5,573 nt of DNA from Spirochaeta sp. (GTDB lineage Bacteria; Spirochaetota; Spirochaetia; DSM-2461), in the NCBI GenBank assembly GCA_030635565.1, contig DAOVYP010000172.1, positions 1 through 5,573 on the forward strand. Direction: 5' to 3'. Numbering within the stretch: the first letter of the stretch is position 1; every line of letters begins with the position of its first letter. Positions 5,476-5,573 of this stretch are shown here, one piece after another. Under the pieces are notes generated by a model. The model was not told where the DNA came from, ran no database searches, and saw nothing but the letters and a program-made list of their open reading frames with translations. Made by a program: the position numbers and the translations under genes.

Positions 5476-5549
5476 GGGCGACTAGCTCAGTTGGTTAGAG
5501 TACGTGCTTGACATGCACGGGGTCACTGGTTCGAATCCAGTGCCGCCCA
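5476..5549 (+). tRNA. tRNA-Val (anticodon GAC)
   Basis: The 74-nt cloverleaf folds by eye as follows. Acceptor strand GGGCGAC (5476-5482) pairs with GCCGCCC (5542-5548), six of seven pairs. The D arm is GCTC/GAGT with loop AGTTGGTTA. The anticodon stem CGTGC/GCACG is perfect, with loop TTGACAT (5508-5514) and anticodon GAC at 5510-5512, reading GUC and GUU valine codons. The variable loop is GGGTC, and the T arm ACTGG/CCAGT has loop TTCGAAT. Discriminator A is at 5549. CCA is not encoded (ACAA follows), so it must be added by nucleotidyltransferase. Two oddities are an A-C mismatch at acceptor position 6-67 and a G-U pair closing the D stem. The remaining 24 bases of the window show no further feature. 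Confidence 0.93.
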
Positions 5550-5573
5550 CAATACGGTGATCCGAAAGGGTTG

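Noticed and set aside
1..5573. CRISPR arrays, insertion sequences or phage genes
   Set aside because: No repeat-spacer pattern, terminal inverted repeats, transposase or integrase sequence was seen anywhere in the window.

Overview
The window reads as a chromosomal piece of a spirochaete (phylum Spirochaetota, probably a Spirochaeta/Treponema relative). The evidence is a flagellar sheath protein FlaA directly upstream of CheA, then a CheW fused to a CheR-like domain, then remains of cheX and cheY. This is the flaA-cheA-cheW-cheX-cheY order known from Borrelia and Treponema. All genes lie on the + strand, base composition is even, and there are no signs of mobile DNA.

Layout. (1) 1-920: the 3' end of an N-acetylmuramoyl-L-alanine amidase, translationally overlapped (TTGA) by a small membrane-anchored GerM-domain protein. 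(2) 921-1045: an intergenic region with four helically phased A-tracts followed by a good sigma-70 promoter. (3) 1046-2017: flaA with a signal peptide, closed by a strong intrinsic terminator at 2054-2083. (4) 2153-5232: cheA and cheW-cheR, 8 nt apart. CheA is short, with no P2 domain but an enlarged P3 dimerisation domain. The CheW protein carries a C-terminal CheR-like domain in which the catalytic arginine appears to be missing. (5) 5240-5399: a broken stretch. A normal Shine-Dalgarno and about 14 codons of cheX run straight into about 24 codons of cheY in another frame. After a further one-base shift come about five more cheY-like codons, then loss of the rest. (6) 5437-5549: a consensus-like promoter and a tRNA-Val(GAC).

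How it fits together. FlaA covers the periplasmic flagella. CheA, CheW and the CheR-like fusion build the curved spirochaetal chemoreceptor array. CheY would carry the signal to the flagellar motor, and CheX would remove its phosphate. Here the array-building genes are intact, while the output (CheY) and reset (CheX) genes of the same operon are reduced to 5' remnants, and CheA has no P2 CheY-docking domain. The most interesting reading is an array operon that has lost its local output branch, either through decay of chemotaxis or because CheY and CheX are supplied from elsewhere. An assembly artefact at 5290-5400 must be excluded first.
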